64,000 nucleotides of DNA, taken from assembly GCA_017405785.1 (NCBI GenBank), contig JAFQZR010000019.1, positions 1-64,000 on the forward strand. The letters run 5' to 3'. Source of the DNA: Erysipelotrichaceae bacterium (GTDB lineage: Bacteria; Bacillota_I; Bacilli_A; Erysipelotrichales; Erysipelotrichaceae). A model generated the notes under the pieces. The model saw nothing but the letters and a program-made list of their open reading frames with translations. It ran no database searches and was not told where the DNA came from. How positions within the stretch are numbered: position 1 is the first letter of the stretch; the number at the start of each line of letters is the position of its first letter. Shown piece after piece: positions 62,741 through 64,000 of this stretch. Position numbers and translations under genes: made by a program.

Positions 62741-63827
62741 ATTTCTTACCTGCTACCTGATAGAGCAGTTCACTTATTTCCTTGGCCGCATACGGATGGC
62801 TCATCTTGCGGGCTGCCTTGGACATGTCGGCAAGCTTCATGTCATCACCTAATAACTCATCCACCTTCTCCAGCAGAAGTTCTGAGGTAAGATCCTTTTC
62901 CTCAATTAACAGGCTGGCTCCGTTGTCAACCATGCTTTTGGCATTGTAATACTGATGGTTATTGGTGACAAACGGGCTTGGAATGATGATGCTAGGCAGT
63001 CCCAGAGCCATGTACTCGCAGGCACTGGTTGCCCCGCCGCGGGAAATGACCAGATCGCAGCAAGAGGCGATCTTGAACTGATCAATGTAAGGCACGATCC
63101 TGACATTGTCAGACTCACTGACCTGCCGGATCATGGCATCATAGTTATTCTTTCCGGTGACGTATATGACATTGTAATCTTTTTCCTTCATGGCATTGAG
63201 GATCTCAACCATTCTGTCATTTACCGATGCTGATCCCAAGGAGCCCATGACGATCAGGACGGTCTTCTTCTTGATGTCAAATCCGAAGGTTTCCAGGTTT
63301 CTCTTATCAACTACCAGATCAAGCACAGCTGATTCCCTCGGGTTGCCCAGATTGACAACCTTGCGTTTCGGGAAGGAAGAGTTGACCTGAGGATATACGG
63401 TTATGACCTTGTTGGCAAAATGCCCCAGGGCCTTATTGGCCATGCCGGCAAAGGAATTCTGTTCGTGAATAACGGTCTTGACATGGCTTCTGACACCGGC
63501 CATGACGACCGGTACGGTAACATAGCCGCCAAAACCGACAATGATGTCCGGCTTGAAGCTGTCAACGACCTTCAGGCATTCCTGATATGACTTGTAAAGA
63601 GTTTTTAAGGCCTGGATCTTGTTACCGGCCAAAGGCCCGTTGAAACGGGCTGCTTCTATACCTAAAAAACGATAACCCAGCTGCGGAATTATCGTGCTTT
63701 CCATTCTGTCTGCATTTCCGACGAACATGAAGGTGTTGTCTTTGTAATTGCTGGCAAGGTAGTCAGCCAGGGAAATGGCAGGATAGATATGTCCTCCCGT
63801 TCCTCCTGTTGCGATAAGTATTTTCAT
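62733..63827 (-). CDS. murG: UDP-GlcNAc:lipid I N-acetylglucosaminyltransferase
   Basis: This 364-residue GT28 enzyme makes lipid II at the inner face of the membrane. The N-terminal glycine loop is KILIATGGTGGHIYPA. The UDP-GlcNAc-binding lobe has VMGSLGSASVN and ISRGGATSACEYMALGLPSIIIPSPF. The ATG at 63827 is the family start; a longer open frame exists but would include the promoter. The ribosome-binding site is weak (GGTG). It heads the murG-murB-ftsQ-asp23-fakA run and has a promoter at 63843-63871. Confidence 0.96.
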   Translation of the reverse strand: MKILIATGGTGGHIYPAISLADYLASNYKDNTFMFVGNADRMESTIIPQLGYRFLGIEAARFNGPLAGNKIQALKTLYKSYQECLKVVDSFKPDIIVGFGGYVTVPVVMAGVRSHVKTVIHEQNSFAGMANKALGHFANKVITVYPQVNSSFPKRKVVNLGNPRESAVLDLVVDKRNLETFGFDIKKKTVLIVMGSLGSASVNDRMVEILNAMKEKDYNVIYVTGKNNYDAMIRQVSESDNVRIVPYIDQFKIASCCDLVISRGGATSACEYMALGLPSIIIPSPFVTNNHQYYNAKSMVDNGASLLIEEKDLTSELLLEKVDELLGDDMKLADMSKAARKMSHPYAAKEISELLYQVAGKKYE

Positions 63828-63842
63828 ATAATCACCAATGAC

Positions 63843-63871
63843 ATTATAGATGAACGAATGTGAAATGTGAA
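63843..63871 (-). promoter_or_regulatory. Promoter of the murG-murB-ftsQ operon
   Basis: -35 TTCACA (63871-63866), a 17-base spacer and -10 TATAAT (63848-63843). The -10 ends 15 bases before the murG start, so the leader is very short. Confidence 0.65.
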
Positions 63872-63977
63872 CATAAAATATCCAAAGCACCAGGTGTCGA
63901 TAATCATGGAATTCATAACGTCTGACTTTTAAACAAGGCCTTTTTTTATTACAATAGTAGAAAAAGGAGACATTTAT

Positions 63978-64000
63978 ATGTTCGTATTCTGGGGAGACGG
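63978..64000 (+). CDS. Unidentified plus-strand gene, first 7 codons only
   Basis: An ATG follows AAAGGAG by 9 bases at the right edge and reads MFVFWGD. The product cannot be named from this. A TACAAT box (63950-63955) may be its -10, preceded by a poor -35. It diverges from murG. Confidence 0.5.

Noticed and set aside
1-64000. tRNA, rRNA, insertion sequences, prophage or integrase genes
   Set aside because: None recognised by reading; a tRNA or Rfam scan was not possible here, so a small RNA could have been missed.
63978-64000. Naming the right-edge plus-strand gene
   Set aside because: Seven codons are not enough to assign a family.

Overview
The window looks like chromosome of a Gram-positive Bacillota. 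Supporting features are PolC, a long-form HPF, a seven-gene comG operon, sortase-type PPETG anchors, CWB2 wall-binding repeats, Asp23/FakA, and A+T-rich promoters with strong Shine-Dalgarno sites. The gene set and order fit Erysipelotrichia best. That is an inference from gene content; no 16S or other marker is present. Nearly everything lies on the minus strand. The only plus-strand genes I accept are ispG and a gene that begins 23 bases before the right edge.

Positions 1-29.5 kb form a surface-protein island. From the left edge it holds the N-terminal 1772 codons of an adhesin with InlB/Flg_new, MucBP-like and YDG/MBG-like repeats; an SLC45/GPH-like sugar transporter; a 2399-aa von Willebrand A plus Cna-B/SpaA/FctA protein; a 2162-aa CotH-kinase protein held to the wall by CWB2 repeats; and a second vWA/Cna-B protein of 2618 aa. 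The two Cna-B proteins share almost the same ends (signal peptide, final pilin-like domains, NPPETG anchor) and almost the same 5' leaders. All three adhesin-type leaders can be folded as H-type pseudoknots just upstream of the Shine-Dalgarno site.

Positions 29.5-45.1 kb hold hpf with a DUF2779 nuclease-like gene, an HU gene, a DinJ/YafQ toxin-antitoxin pair, and an operon efp, [1635-aa acidic protein], cmk, der, gpsA. Next is a complete comG competence-pilus operon. The 1635-aa protein is the most unusual item. It is a cytoplasmic Glu/Pro/Val-rich protein ending in a coiled coil and a single membrane anchor, and it carries five copies of the short helix motif DDYDVxEAIxxAFAxxG. It sits between translation and cell-growth genes.

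Positions 45.1-64 kb are core functions: an MBL hydrolase, rpmG, ispG (plus strand), then rimP-nusA-ylxR-infB-rbfA, and murG-murB-ftsQ-asp23-fakA followed by recG, rnc and polC. Transcription units are separated by clear intrinsic terminators, several of which overlap the stop codon of the gene they close. No rRNA, tRNA, CRISPR array, insertion sequence or prophage was seen.
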